Below are positions 15,692-24,677 of a stretch of DNA of 32,242 bases, piece after piece. The notes beneath the pieces are model-generated. The model saw only the letters and a program-made list of their open reading frames with translations, ran no database searches and was not told the DNA's origin. The position numbers were made by a program, and so were the translations under genes. The DNA is from Solobacterium sp. Lineage in GTDB: Bacteria; Bacillota_I; Bacilli_A; Erysipelotrichales; Erysipelotrichaceae. The first letter of the stretch is position 1. Each line of letters opens with the position of its first letter. The stretch spans positions 1 to 32,242 of the forward strand of contig JAILCN010000014.1 of assembly GCA_024680365.1 (NCBI GenBank), in the 5' to 3' direction.

Positions 15692-16066
15692 ATGAAATAC
15701 AAAACAGGAGACATCGCAGAAGGAAAGATCACCGGCATTCAGCCGTATGGCGCTTTTGTCGCACTCGATGACGGCCACGCGACCGGTCTGATCCACATTT
15801 CCGAGATCAGCGACGGCTTTGTCCGGGACATCTCGCATTTTGTGTCGGTCGGCGACACAGTGCGGGTGAAGATCATGGAATATGATCCGGCAACAGATCA
15901 GGCGCGTCTTTCTCTGAAGGCACTGCAGAAGCCGCATTCCCGCAACCGCAGGAGACCGGCTGTGAACAAGGCGTCCATGCCGCCGATGAAGATCGGCTTC
16001 CGCTCGATCGCAACGCATCTGGATCAGTGGATCAGAGAAGCTGAAAAGGAAATGAAGAAACACTGA
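15692..16066 (+). CDS. S1-domain RNA-binding protein (CvfD/YugI type)
   Basis: 124-aa protein with one S1 domain (about 4-76: GDIAEGKITGIQPYGAF, GLIHISEIS, VRVKIMEYD, RLSLKAL) and a basic tail ending in a short helix. It matches the general stress protein 13 / CvfD / YugI group, small ribosome-associated S1 proteins that act in post-transcriptional control. The start at 15692 follows a TATACT -10 box by 17 nt; the SD is weak (GGGTAA). It ends in a clean terminator. Confidence 0.87.
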   Translation: MKYKTGDIAEGKITGIQPYGAFVALDDGHATGLIHISEISDGFVRDISHFVSVGDTVRVKIMEYDPATDQARLSLKALQKPHSRNRRRPAVNKASMPPMKIGFRSIATHLDQWIREAEKEMKKH

Positions 16067-16092
16067 AACTCCGTGAACTGGAGTTTTTTTTT
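16067..16092 (+). terminator. Terminator after the S1-domain gene
   Basis: Stem AACTCC-gtgaact-GGAGTT followed by a run of T, immediately after the stop codon. Confidence 0.88.
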
Positions 16093-16106
16093 ATGATATG
16101 AATGAA

Positions 16107-17618
<1,512 letters not shown>

Positions 17619-17676
17619 CAGACATACAGGACATGCGGGACAGAACTGCCGCATGGATCCTCTCTGTACAGTGCGG

Positions 17677-17705
17677 AAAGACACGGCTGATGCTGTGTCT
17701 TTTTC
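17677..17705 (+). terminator. Terminator after the GH1 gene
   Basis: Stem AAAGACAC...GTGTCTTT with a T-rich tail. A second hairpin, ATGCGG/CCGCAT (about 17633-17656), lies just upstream. Confidence 0.82.
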
Positions 17706-17733
17706 AATGTGGGAGATGACAATTTGTTTTTTG

Positions 17734-17742
17734 TGGTATTAT
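17734..17742 (+). promoter_or_regulatory. Extended -10 promoter of the methyltransferase/kinase operon
   Basis: TGG-TATTAT (TATTAT at 17737-17742), 30 bp before the start codon; no strong -35 box. Confidence 0.45.
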
Positions 17743-17772
17743 GAGGCCGTAAATGGTTGAAAGGGGATTCTT

Positions 17773-18972
17773 ATGGGTCTGTATCCGGCAGCGGTAATTG
17801 ATGAAAAAGGCGCGCAGTTTCTCAGACGCGGGCAGCTTTGGATGTACAGAAACAATCTGCTCAGAACAGATGGGAATATAAAGGACGGCGAACCGGCTGA
17901 GATCATTGCGGAAAGCGGTGAATATCTCGGCACAGGATTTTACTCTGCCTGCAGTCATGTCGCTGTCCGCATCTTCACGAAAAACCGGAATGAGACGGCG
18001 GATGAAGAACTGTTTGCGCAGCGGATCCGGTCCGCCTGGGAATTCCGCAAGACGACCAACCGGCAGAACCTTTCCGCCTGCCGTCTGATCTTCTCGGAAG
18101 CTGACGGTCTGCCCGGACTGATCTGCGACAGGTACAACGATATCCTGGTGACGCAGATCACGATCACTGCAATGGAAAAGCGGAAGGACATTCTGTTCAG
18201 GATCCTGACAGATGTTCTGGCAGAAGACGGCGTACATATTCGCGGCATCTTTGAGCGGAACGACATTGCCGCAAGAGAGAAGGAAGGCCTGGAGCAGTAC
18301 AAAGGCTTCTATGGCGAAAACACATCAGAAACAGAAACGGTGATCGAAGAAAACGGTCTGAAGCTGTATGTCGACTTTGAAAACGGACAGAAGACCGGCT
18401 ACTTCCTGGATCAGAAAAACAACCGGCTTCTGATCAGAAACATCGCGGAAGGGAAAAGAGTACTGGACTGCTTTACTCATACCGGCGGCTTTGCGCTGAA
18501 TGCGGCGCTTGGCAGTGCGGCATATACGGAAGCGGTCGATATCTCTGCTTCAGCATTGAAAGAAGCGCAGCGCAACGCGGATCTCAACGGTCTTTCCGGC
18601 CGGATGAAATTCGTGAAGGCGGATGTGTTCGATTATCTTGACGGTCTGAAGCCGCATGCGTTTGATCTGATCATCCTGGATCCGCCGGCCTTTACGAAAT
18701 CAAGAAAAACCGTGATGAGCGCGTACAATGGATACAAACGCATCAATATGCGGGCAATGGAACTGCTGAAAGGCGGCGGCTATCTGGCTACCTGTTCCTG
18801 CTCGCGCTATATGGAAACAGAACTGTTTGAGAAGATGCTGAGAGAAGCTTCCGCGGAAGCGGACGTGACGCTCAAGCAGATCTCCGTCACTCAGCAGAAC
18901 AGCGATCATCCGATCCTCTGGACCATGGATGAGACATCATATCTGAAATTCTACATTTTCCAGATCATTTGA
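17773..18972 (+). CDS. RlmI-like class I rRNA methyltransferase (PUA + SAM domains)
   Basis: 399-aa protein of the RlmI/YwbD group, SAM-dependent methyltransferases that make 5-methylcytosine in 23S rRNA. The N-terminal PUA domain is about 1-75. A linking domain includes EADGLPGLICDRY. The Rossmann fold shows VLDCFTHTGGFALNAAL (SAM site), ILDPPAFTKSR and CSCSRYM, with the catalytic cysteine candidate in the last two. SD GAAAGGGG is 8 nt before the ATG. The PfkB gene follows by 17 bp, probably co-transcribed. Confidence 0.92.
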   Translation: MGLYPAAVIDEKGAQFLRRGQLWMYRNNLLRTDGNIKDGEPAEIIAESGEYLGTGFYSACSHVAVRIFTKNRNETADEELFAQRIRSAWEFRKTTNRQNLSACRLIFSEADGLPGLICDRYNDILVTQITITAMEKRKDILFRILTDVLAEDGVHIRGIFERNDIAAREKEGLEQYKGFYGENTSETETVIEENGLKLYVDFENGQKTGYFLDQKNNRLLIRNIAEGKRVLDCFTHTGGFALNAALGSAAYTEAVDISASALKEAQRNADLNGLSGRMKFVKADVFDYLDGLKPHAFDLIILDPPAFTKSRKTVMSAYNGYKRINMRAMELLKGGGYLATCSCSRYMETELFEKMLREASAEADVTLKQISVTQQNSDHPILWTMDETSYLKFYIFQII

Positions 18973-18989
18973 AGAAAAGGAGAACGAAC

Positions 18990-19907
18990 ATGGGCATTGT
19001 TGTATTCGGCGCGGTATTTGTGGATATCAAGGGATATCCTCTGACCCAATACATTCCCGGCGGCAGGAACGTCGGCAGCGTTGTGCAGGTCCACGGCGGC
19101 GTTTCCCGCAACGTGGCGGAAGACATCGGCAATATCGGACTGCGTCCGGTTTTCGTCAGTGTCGTAGATCACAGCGGCACCAGTACTGACGTCATCAACA
19201 AACTGAAATTTCACGGCGTAGACACGCACTATATCGCGCGGACGGACGATGGTCTGGGTACCTGGCTGGCTGTCTTTGACAACAGCGGTGACGTCACTGC
19301 CTCCATCTCCAAGCGTCCCGATCTCAGCGAGATCAAAAAAGTTCTCGAGATGTACGGAGACGAGATCTTCTCTGCGGCAGATGCGATCGCCCTGGAAGTC
19401 GACCTGGAGCACTCACTGCTGAAACAGATCTACCAGCTGGCGGAAAAGTACAACAAAAGGATCTTCGGCGTCGTCTCCAATATGTCACTGGCAATGGAGC
19501 GCCGGGCGCTTCTGCAGAAGACCGACTGCATCGTCTGCAACCAGCAGGAAGCCGGACAGCTTTTCTCGGAGGACTACACCGGAAAGACGCCGGAAGAGAT
19601 GGCGGAACTGATCAGGGACAGAGCAGAGAAGGGCGGCTTCCGCAGTCTGATCGTCACGCTTGGTTCGGAAGGAGCTGTCTATGCCGGCGAAAACGAAGCC
19701 GGCTGGTGTCCGCCGATGAAGACCGATGTCATTGACACGACCGGAGCGGGAGACGCGTTCTTTGCCGGCGTCGCAGCCGGACTGACATACAGCAAAACAC
19801 TGGCGGAAGCCTGTTCGATCGGCACCCGTCTTGCTGCGGCTGTCATCGCCACCAAAGACAACTGCTGTCCCCGCTTCAATCCCGCGGAATTCGATATTCA
19901 GATCTGA
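18990..19907 (+). CDS. PfkB-family carbohydrate/nucleoside kinase
   Basis: 305-aa ribokinase-like kinase. The N-terminus GIVVFGAVFVDIKGYP and the substrate lid GGVSRNVAEDIGNIG are of the type seen in pseudouridine-kinase-like members; the C-terminal signature is DTTGAGDAFFAG with catalytic base Asp255. The substrate cannot be fixed from sequence; sugar or pseudouridine are both possible, and no pseudouridine-5'-phosphate glycosidase gene is adjacent. The start at 18990 has AAAGGAGAA upstream; the in-frame extension to 18969 overlaps the preceding gene and is less likely. Confidence 0.9.
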   Translation: MGIVVFGAVFVDIKGYPLTQYIPGGRNVGSVVQVHGGVSRNVAEDIGNIGLRPVFVSVVDHSGTSTDVINKLKFHGVDTHYIARTDDGLGTWLAVFDNSGDVTASISKRPDLSEIKKVLEMYGDEIFSAADAIALEVDLEHSLLKQIYQLAEKYNKRIFGVVSNMSLAMERRALLQKTDCIVCNQQEAGQLFSEDYTGKTPEEMAELIRDRAEKGGFRSLIVTLGSEGAVYAGENEAGWCPPMKTDVIDTTGAGDAFFAGVAAGLTYSKTLAEACSIGTRLAAAVIATKDNCCPRFNPAEFDIQI

Positions 19908-19933
19908 GCCATGCAATACGCATGGCTTTCTTT
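19907..19933 (+). terminator. Terminator after the PfkB gene
   Basis: Stem AGCCATG-caatacg-CATGGCT with a T-rich tail, overlapping the end of the stop codon. Confidence 0.82.
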
Positions 19934-19941
19934 GTATGGGT

Positions 19942-19957
19942 GACAAGAAAACTTGTC
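19942..19957. promoter_or_regulatory. Operator copy 1 for the XRE regulator
   Basis: Perfect 16-bp palindrome GACAAG-AAAA-CTTGTC, centred about 20 bp upstream of the -35 box. Confidence 0.7.
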
Positions 19958-19965
19958 AAAATATA

Positions 19966-19994
19966 TTGACAAGTAAACTTGGCAGAGCTATTCT
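19966..19994 (+). promoter_or_regulatory. Promoter of the membrane protein/XRE regulator operon
   Basis: -35 TTGACA (19966-19971), 17-bp spacer, -10 TATTCT (19989-19994). The -35 box is embedded in operator copy 2. Confidence 0.8.
19968..19983. promoter_or_regulatory. Operator copy 2 (overlaps -35)
   Basis: GACAAG-TAAA-CTTGGC, one mismatch from a perfect palindrome. It overlaps the -35 box and spacer, so binding should block RNA polymerase. Confidence 0.72.
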
Positions 19995-20002
19995 GTAAGT
20001 GT

Positions 20003-20018
20003 GCCAAGTATACTTGGC
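20003..20018. promoter_or_regulatory. Operator copy 3 (in the leader)
   Basis: Perfect 16-bp palindrome GCCAAG-TATA-CTTGGC just after the predicted transcript start and directly before the SD. Confidence 0.72.
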
Positions 20019-20030
20019 AGGAGGAAGTAT

Positions 20031-20360
20031 ATGAATAAAGAAGAAATACTGGAAATGAACCGGAAAGAAAACCGGAATCATGATGAAATGGAACAGAATA
20101 CGTTCGCGAAAGCAGGACTGATGGCCAGCGTTGCCGGCGGTCTGGTATGCATGGTGATCATCCTTCTGGAAGCCATTTTCGGCAAAGGCGTCAGCTTCAG
20201 CACCTGGGCTGTCTATCTGACGATGTCAGGAACGATCCTGCTGATGAAATACCGCGGACTTGGAAAAAAGCATGAACTGTTCTTCGCGATCGCCCAGCTG
20301 GCGCTGGCAGCACTGTTTCTGATCCTGTTTATCATCGGGCTGGTAAAGACAAATGGATGA
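20031..20360 (+). CDS. Small three-helix membrane protein paired with an XRE regulator
   Basis: 109-aa protein with a charged N-terminus (about 1-28) and three predicted membrane helices (about 30-48, 55-71, 80-105). It resembles the small membrane proteins (DUF6442-like; tentative) that sit upstream of a short XRE regulator in many Bacillota. GGAGG lies 6 nt before the ATG. Its last codons overlap the regulator gene by 8 bp, so the two are co-translated. The function is unknown; it may sense or respond to membrane stress. Confidence 0.8.
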   Translation: MNKEEILEMNRKENRNHDEMEQNTFAKAGLMASVAGGLVCMVIILLEAIFGKGVSFSTWAVYLTMSGTILLMKYRGLGKKHELFFAIAQLALAALFLILFIIGLVKTNG

Positions 20361-20559
20361 GAAGCTCGTACTGAAAAACAGGCTGAAAGAAGCGAGAAGT
20401 GAAAAGGGGCTCTCGCAGGCAGGCCTGGCTGAGCTGGTCGGGGTTTCCCGCAACACGATCAGTTCCATTGAAACAGGACAGTTCAATCCGACTGCCAAAC
20501 TTGCGCTGGTCCTCTGCATCGCTCTGGACAAAAAGTTTGAAGACATCTTCTATTTCTGA
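20353..20559 (+). CDS. Short XRE-family transcriptional regulator
   Basis: 68-aa Cro/CI-type helix-turn-helix protein, essentially only the DNA-binding domain: LKEARSEKGLSQAGLAELVG and VSRNTISSIETGQFNPT (recognition helix), ending in LDKKFEDIFYF, as in the YvaO/YgzD-like short XRE group. It is encoded downstream of the membrane protein with an 8-bp overlap. Three 16-bp palindromes around the shared promoter are its probable binding sites, indicating autoregulation. Confidence 0.92.
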   Translation: MDEKLVLKNRLKEARSEKGLSQAGLAELVGVSRNTISSIETGQFNPTAKLALVLCIALDKKFEDIFYF

Positions 20560-20590
20560 AAAAAAAGCAGACTGCGCGCAGTCTGTTTTA
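20560..20590. terminator. Bidirectional terminator between the XRE gene and apbE
   Basis: Perfect 18-bp palindrome CAGACTGCGCGCAGTCTG (20568-20585), A-tract before and TTTTA after, between convergent genes. Confidence 0.88.
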
Positions 20591-21700
20591 CTCTGAGATC
20601 TTTCCTTTCAGCCCGTCTGTATAAATCACAGCCATTCCTTTATGTTCCTCCGCTCCCGGCTGGGCAGCGCTCTGATCCATGATCCAGACCGCCTCTGCCG
20701 CATTGCCGCTTTCTGCGGTATATGCCGCCAGCATCTTCTTTCCTTCTTCAGCTGTCATGGTGAACAGGGACGTGCTGAGTGCGTCAGCTGCTGCTGAGTC
20801 TTTTGTGATGACAGTCACGCTGTGGTAGAGGGAGGCTGGCTGCAGGGTATCCGGGTCGATGATGTGATGGTATTTTTTTCCGCCCGGTCCGGTATAGAAA
20901 CGTTCATAGTCGCCGGATGTCACAAAGGACATGGAACCGGCTCCGCTGACGATCAGCAGGTAGGAACTGCCGTCGCCCTGGGGGTCACGGATACCGACAT
21001 TCCAGTCGGTGCCGTCCTGCTTCGTTCCGATCGTGCGGATGTTGCCGCCGGCGTTGATGTTTCCGCATACTTCCACGGATCCTTCCAGCTGCTGTCCCAT
21101 CACTTCCGCCGCATATCCTTTCGCAATCCCGCCGGCATCCAGACGGACGCAGGGATCAGTGATCTGCACGGTCTGATCTGTTTCATTCACGATCACTTTA
21201 TCCCATCCCCGGCAGGCTCTGACAGCTTCCAGTTCTTCCTGAGAGGGGATGCTTCCTTCTTTTCCGGCTTCGGTGTCAGCGATGCCTTTTTCCCGGTATT
21301 CATGCCAGATCTTCAGCGGGGCGCCGATCGTGATATCGAACTTTCCGTCCGACAGATCATAGAACTGTTTTGCTTTCTGCAGAAGATCGATCAGGGTGCT
21401 GCTGACTTTGACCGGTCCTTTTCCGGCATTGTCGTTGACCGCTTTAAGGCCGTTTATACCTTCATGGTCATTGTAGATATCAAACTCGGCGTCACAGCTG
21501 CGGAAAATCTCTTCGGCAGTTTTGAAATGGGAAGCCATCTGATCGTTGTCATAGCCGAATTCGGTATAGATCAGGACTGTATCAAAACCAGCGTCTGCCG
21601 CGAGGTTGGAGTATCTTACGATTTCTTTTTCCGGCTCCGCAGGTCCGCACGCCGCCAGGGCAAGGGAGAGGAAAAGAGGCAGAATCACAGTTTTTTTCAT
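20588..21700 (-). CDS. apbE: ApbE lipoprotein, FAD:protein FMN transferase
   Basis: 370-aa ApbE. These extracytoplasmic, Mg-dependent enzymes transfer FMN from FAD to a Thr in RnfG/RnfD/NqrB/NqrC-type proteins. The N-terminus is a lipoprotein signal with lipobox LAAC (Cys18). ApbE motifs include YDLSDGKFDITIGAPL, RLDAGGIAKGYAAE, ICGN-like VCGNINAGGNIR, SFVTSGDYERF and HHIIDPDTLQP. It is divergent from rnfC, so it most likely flavinylates the many FMN-binding domains encoded there. No SD precedes the ATG; a strong promoter sits so close that the mRNA is probably leaderless. Confidence 0.95.
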   Translation of the reverse strand: MKKTVILPLFLSLALAACGPAEPEKEIVRYSNLAADAGFDTVLIYTEFGYDNDQMASHFKTAEEIFRSCDAEFDIYNDHEGINGLKAVNDNAGKGPVKVSSTLIDLLQKAKQFYDLSDGKFDITIGAPLKIWHEYREKGIADTEAGKEGSIPSQEELEAVRACRGWDKVIVNETDQTVQITDPCVRLDAGGIAKGYAAEVMGQQLEGSVEVCGNINAGGNIRTIGTKQDGTDWNVGIRDPQGDGSSYLLIVSGAGSMSFVTSGDYERFYTGPGGKKYHHIIDPDTLQPASLYHSVTVITKDSAAADALSTSLFTMTAEEGKKMLAAYTAESGNAAEAVWIMDQSAAQPGAEEHKGMAVIYTDGLKGKISE

Positions 21701-21709
21701 AATACATGC

Positions 21710-21737
21710 AGTATACCATGGAATCGAAGGGTTTCAA
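21710..21737 (-). promoter_or_regulatory. apbE promoter (predicts a leaderless mRNA)
   Basis: -35 TTGAAA (21737-21732), 16-bp spacer, -10 TATACT (21715-21710). Only 9 nt separate the -10 box from the ATG at 21700, so transcription should start about 2-3 nt before the start codon or at it. Confidence 0.68.
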
Positions 21738-21781
21738 AATTCAACATTTTTCTGAACAGGGAGATTTTTATAGATAAAAGA

Positions 21782-21790
21782 TGTTATAAT
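21782..21790 (+). promoter_or_regulatory. rnf operon promoter (extended -10)
   Basis: TGT-TATAAT with TATAAT at 21785-21790, 32 bp before the rnfC start; the -35 region is not consensus. Confidence 0.55.
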
Positions 21791-21822
21791 TTTCAGAGAA
21801 TCAGTAAGGAAGGGATCACATT

Positions 21823-23139
21823 ATGTCAATTTTAACCGGCCCGATGAATCATCATCTGAACGGACATAAGGATCTTACCAAACATAAGGATGTTCTGAAG
21901 ACAATTGATCCGGATGTTGTCTGGATTCCTCTTGTCAACGGCAATGCGCCTCTGACGCCTTGTGTGCAGGTGGGTGATGAAGTAAAAGTGGGTACCAGAA
22001 TTGCAGAGAGAAAAGATCATTTCTATCTGCCTGTTTTTTCTCCGGTTTCCGGAACGGTAACCGCAATTGAAAAATTTATGACCTCAGGAATGGCTCAGGC
22101 TGACCATCTCCGCATCCAGAATGACCACGAGCATACGACAGTTCGTTCTTTTGAACCGTTCGATCTTGAAAAGGCCTCCTGGGAAGAACTGCTGGATTTT
22201 GTGAAGAACGCAGGCATGCTCGGACTCGGCGGTGCCGGCTTCCCGACATACGTCAAATATCTGAAGCCGGAAAATGTTGAGCTGTTTATCGTCAATGCAG
22301 TTGAATGCGAACCGTATCTGACGGCGGACTATAAGAATATTGAAGAAAATATCGATCTGCTGAAGACAGGCACGCTCGCTCTTTTCAAACTGTCAAAGGC
22401 AAAAGCCGGATGTGTTGCGATCAAGGAAGACAAGGTCGAACAGATCGCCGCACTGAAAGAAACCTTTGCCGGAACACCGATCGAAGTACGCACAGTTCCT
22501 GATCTGTATCCGATGGGCTGGGAGCGTACGCTCGTTTACCAGCTTACGAAAAAGCGCTATGACAAGCTGCCGATCGAAGCCGGATGCATCCTGAACAATG
22601 CATCGACAGCGATCGCGCTGGGCAATGCCATCGACAACGGCATGCCGATCACACATAAATATCTGACAGTATCCGGTGACGCGGTGCGCAATCCCCAGAA
22701 CGTATATGTTCCGGTCGGCACCAAGGCACATGAGATCATCGATGCCTGCGGCGGCTATACAGAAGGCACGGAAGATGTCCTGCTGATCGCCGGCGGTCCG
22801 ATGATGGGAAGAACGATCCCGAATGATCAGTTTGTCATTGCTCTTCCGAACAACGGTCTGACCGTGCTGAAGAATGTCCCGAAGGACGAAGTGAAATGTC
22901 TGCGCTGCGGCCGATGCACCGAGACATGCCCGTCCGGACTGCAGCCTGTCCGTATCGCGATGTCGGTCGCGATCTTCGACGAGGAAGAGCTGATGAAGCT
23001 TTCCGTCATGGACTGCATTGAATGCGGCATGTGTACATGGATCTGTCCTTCCAAGATCGATGTGACAGAAAATGTCAGAAGGGCGAAGAACTTCGTCAGA
23101 ACAAGAGTTGCGAACAGGCAGAAGGAGGCTAAGAAATAA
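21823..23139 (+). CDS. rnfC: Rnf complex subunit C
   Basis: 438-aa RnfC, the peripheral NADH-oxidising (or NAD-reducing) subunit of the Rnf ferredoxin:NAD oxidoreductase. The barrel-sandwich N-terminus (about 20-85) leads to the FMN/NADH-binding core with GLGGAGFPTYVK and NAVECEPYL. Two [4Fe-4S] motifs follow: Cys359-362-365-369 (CLRCGRCTETCP) and Cys398-401-404-408 (CIECGMCTWICP). GGAAGGG precedes the ATG. Its stop codon overlaps the rnfD start (TAATG). It is the first gene of rnfC-D-G-E-A-orf-B. Confidence 0.97.
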   Translation: MSILTGPMNHHLNGHKDLTKHKDVLKTIDPDVVWIPLVNGNAPLTPCVQVGDEVKVGTRIAERKDHFYLPVFSPVSGTVTAIEKFMTSGMAQADHLRIQNDHEHTTVRSFEPFDLEKASWEELLDFVKNAGMLGLGGAGFPTYVKYLKPENVELFIVNAVECEPYLTADYKNIEENIDLLKTGTLALFKLSKAKAGCVAIKEDKVEQIAALKETFAGTPIEVRTVPDLYPMGWERTLVYQLTKKRYDKLPIEAGCILNNASTAIALGNAIDNGMPITHKYLTVSGDAVRNPQNVYVPVGTKAHEIIDACGGYTEGTEDVLLIAGGPMMGRTIPNDQFVIALPNNGLTVLKNVPKDEVKCLRCGRCTETCPSGLQPVRIAMSVAIFDEEELMKLSVMDCIECGMCTWICPSKIDVTENVRRAKNFVRTRVANRQKEAKK

Positions 23140-24662
23140 TGAAATTCTCTTATAAACCTTCACCGAACTACAGAAACACACAGTCCACCTCCGGCATCAT
23201 GCTGGACCTGACGCTGTGTCTGCTGGCGGTGCTGCTGTCCGCGACTGTCTTCTACAGCGTCGCGTACGGCGCTGCTTACGGAATGCGTGTTGTCGGCATG
23301 ACAGCGGCATCCGTCATCACAGCGCTTCTGACAGAAGGCATCTGCTTCAAACTGAGAGGTTCCAAGGACGTTAAGAAGGATATCCTTCATTCCTATGGCT
23401 GGGTGACAGCTCTGATCCTGACCTGCATTACCCGCCTGGATGTGTCCTACTACGCGCTGATCGTTGCGACAGCGATCTGCATTATCTTCGGCAAACTCGT
23501 CTTCGGCGGCTTCGGTCAGAATATCTTCAACCCGGCAGCCTTCGGCGAAGCGCTGATCATGCTGTATCTTTCCGCCAGCACGGCGTCAAAGGTCACAGCG
23601 GACGTCTTCACTTCCGCCACACCGATGACAGCCATGAATTCCCGGGGCTGGATCCTGAAGGACATGGGTTCCTTCCTTGCCCAGTACGGCGGCTTCGGCG
23701 GCCTGCTGACCGGAAGCTATCCGAGCGTGATCGGCGGCAGCTGCGCGGTCGTGATCCTGCTGTGCGGAGCATTCATGCTCTGGAAGAAGGACATTGACTG
23801 GCATCTGTCCGTGACATATCTGATCACTGTATTCTTCCTCAGCCTGGTGGTCGGTCTGATGAAAGGTGCAGGCATCTCCTACGCGCTGTTCAATGTTATC
23901 AGCGGCGGCGTCCTGTTCGGCACCGTATTCATGATGACTGACCCGGTCACCACACCGATCACGATCCCCGGCAGAATGATCTTCGCGGTAGGATGCGCAA
24001 CACTGACGCTGATCCTCCGCTGGAAGGCAAATCTCCCGGACGGCGTTCTGTTCTCGATCCTGCTCATGAACATGCTGACACCGGCGATCGACAAGCTCGT
24101 CGACGGCAACCAGATCAAGAACCAGAAGCTGATCGCCAGAAAGGTGAACCTTGCCTCCCTGGTATTCGTTATCCTCGGCCTGGCAGTCGGCATGACTGTA
24201 AAGAATGTCAATGACTCCGCTGCACCGGGGACTCCTTCCAATACACCGGCTCCGACAGCTGATTCCGGAACAAAGAAACCGGAAGCGACCGGATTTGTCA
24301 CAGAAGACTTCAGCAAGAACAACGCTGCCTGCTTCTACCGTTCCAACACCGACAGCAAGGCACTCGTCTTCGACTGCCGCGCTGACGGATACGGCATCAT
24401 CAACAAACTGGGTGAAGGATACAGCCAGAACAAGGCGTATATCACCGTCAACGGAGATGAAAAGAAGATCGTATCGGTTGAAGTCACATCCTTCGGCGAC
24501 ACGAAAGGAACAGGCGACAAGGCAACCGCAGCCGATGTTCTGAAGAAATACGCAGGCGCGGACGCCAACTCAAAGCTCGACGTTGTCACTGGCGCAACAT
24601 TTACGGATAACTCCATCAAAGCGATGGCAAAAGCTGCCCTGGAAATGGCAGCGGGCAAATAA
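23139..24662 (+). CDS. rnfD: Rnf complex subunit D with C-terminal FMN-binding domain
   Basis: 507-aa RnfD, much longer than the usual 310-350 aa. Residues 1-330 are the normal multi-helix subunit with GFGQNIFNPAAF and the covalent FMN site TSATPMTAMN (Thr161). An additional hydrophobic helix (336-354) is followed by a Pro/Thr/Ala-rich linker (355-385) and an FMN_bind-type domain (about 390-507). The tail has the ApbE target motif DVVTGAT (Asp481-Thr487), so it should carry a second covalent FMN outside the membrane. The tail is about 67% identical to the last module of RnfG. The start overlaps rnfC by 1 bp. Confidence 0.94.
   Translation: MKFSYKPSPNYRNTQSTSGIMLDLTLCLLAVLLSATVFYSVAYGAAYGMRVVGMTAASVITALLTEGICFKLRGSKDVKKDILHSYGWVTALILTCITRLDVSYYALIVATAICIIFGKLVFGGFGQNIFNPAAFGEALIMLYLSASTASKVTADVFTSATPMTAMNSRGWILKDMGSFLAQYGGFGGLLTGSYPSVIGGSCAVVILLCGAFMLWKKDIDWHLSVTYLITVFFLSLVVGLMKGAGISYALFNVISGGVLFGTVFMMTDPVTTPITIPGRMIFAVGCATLTLILRWKANLPDGVLFSILLMNMLTPAIDKLVDGNQIKNQKLIARKVNLASLVFVILGLAVGMTVKNVNDSAAPGTPSNTPAPTADSGTKKPEATGFVTEDFSKNNAACFYRSNTDSKALVFDCRADGYGIINKLGEGYSQNKAYITVNGDEKKIVSVEVTSFGDTKGTGDKATAADVLKKYAGADANSKLDVVTGATFTDNSIKAMAKAALEMAAGK
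24318..24659 (+). repeat. Duplicated FMN-binding module, copy in rnfD
   Basis: Encodes RnfD residues 394-507. Hand alignment with the copy ending rnfG gives 76 identical residues of 113 without gaps; both end in MAAGK. At DNA level the copies share a 20-base block encoding FDCRADG. Confidence 0.88.
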
Positions 24663-24677
24663 GGAGGTGAATGAGAG

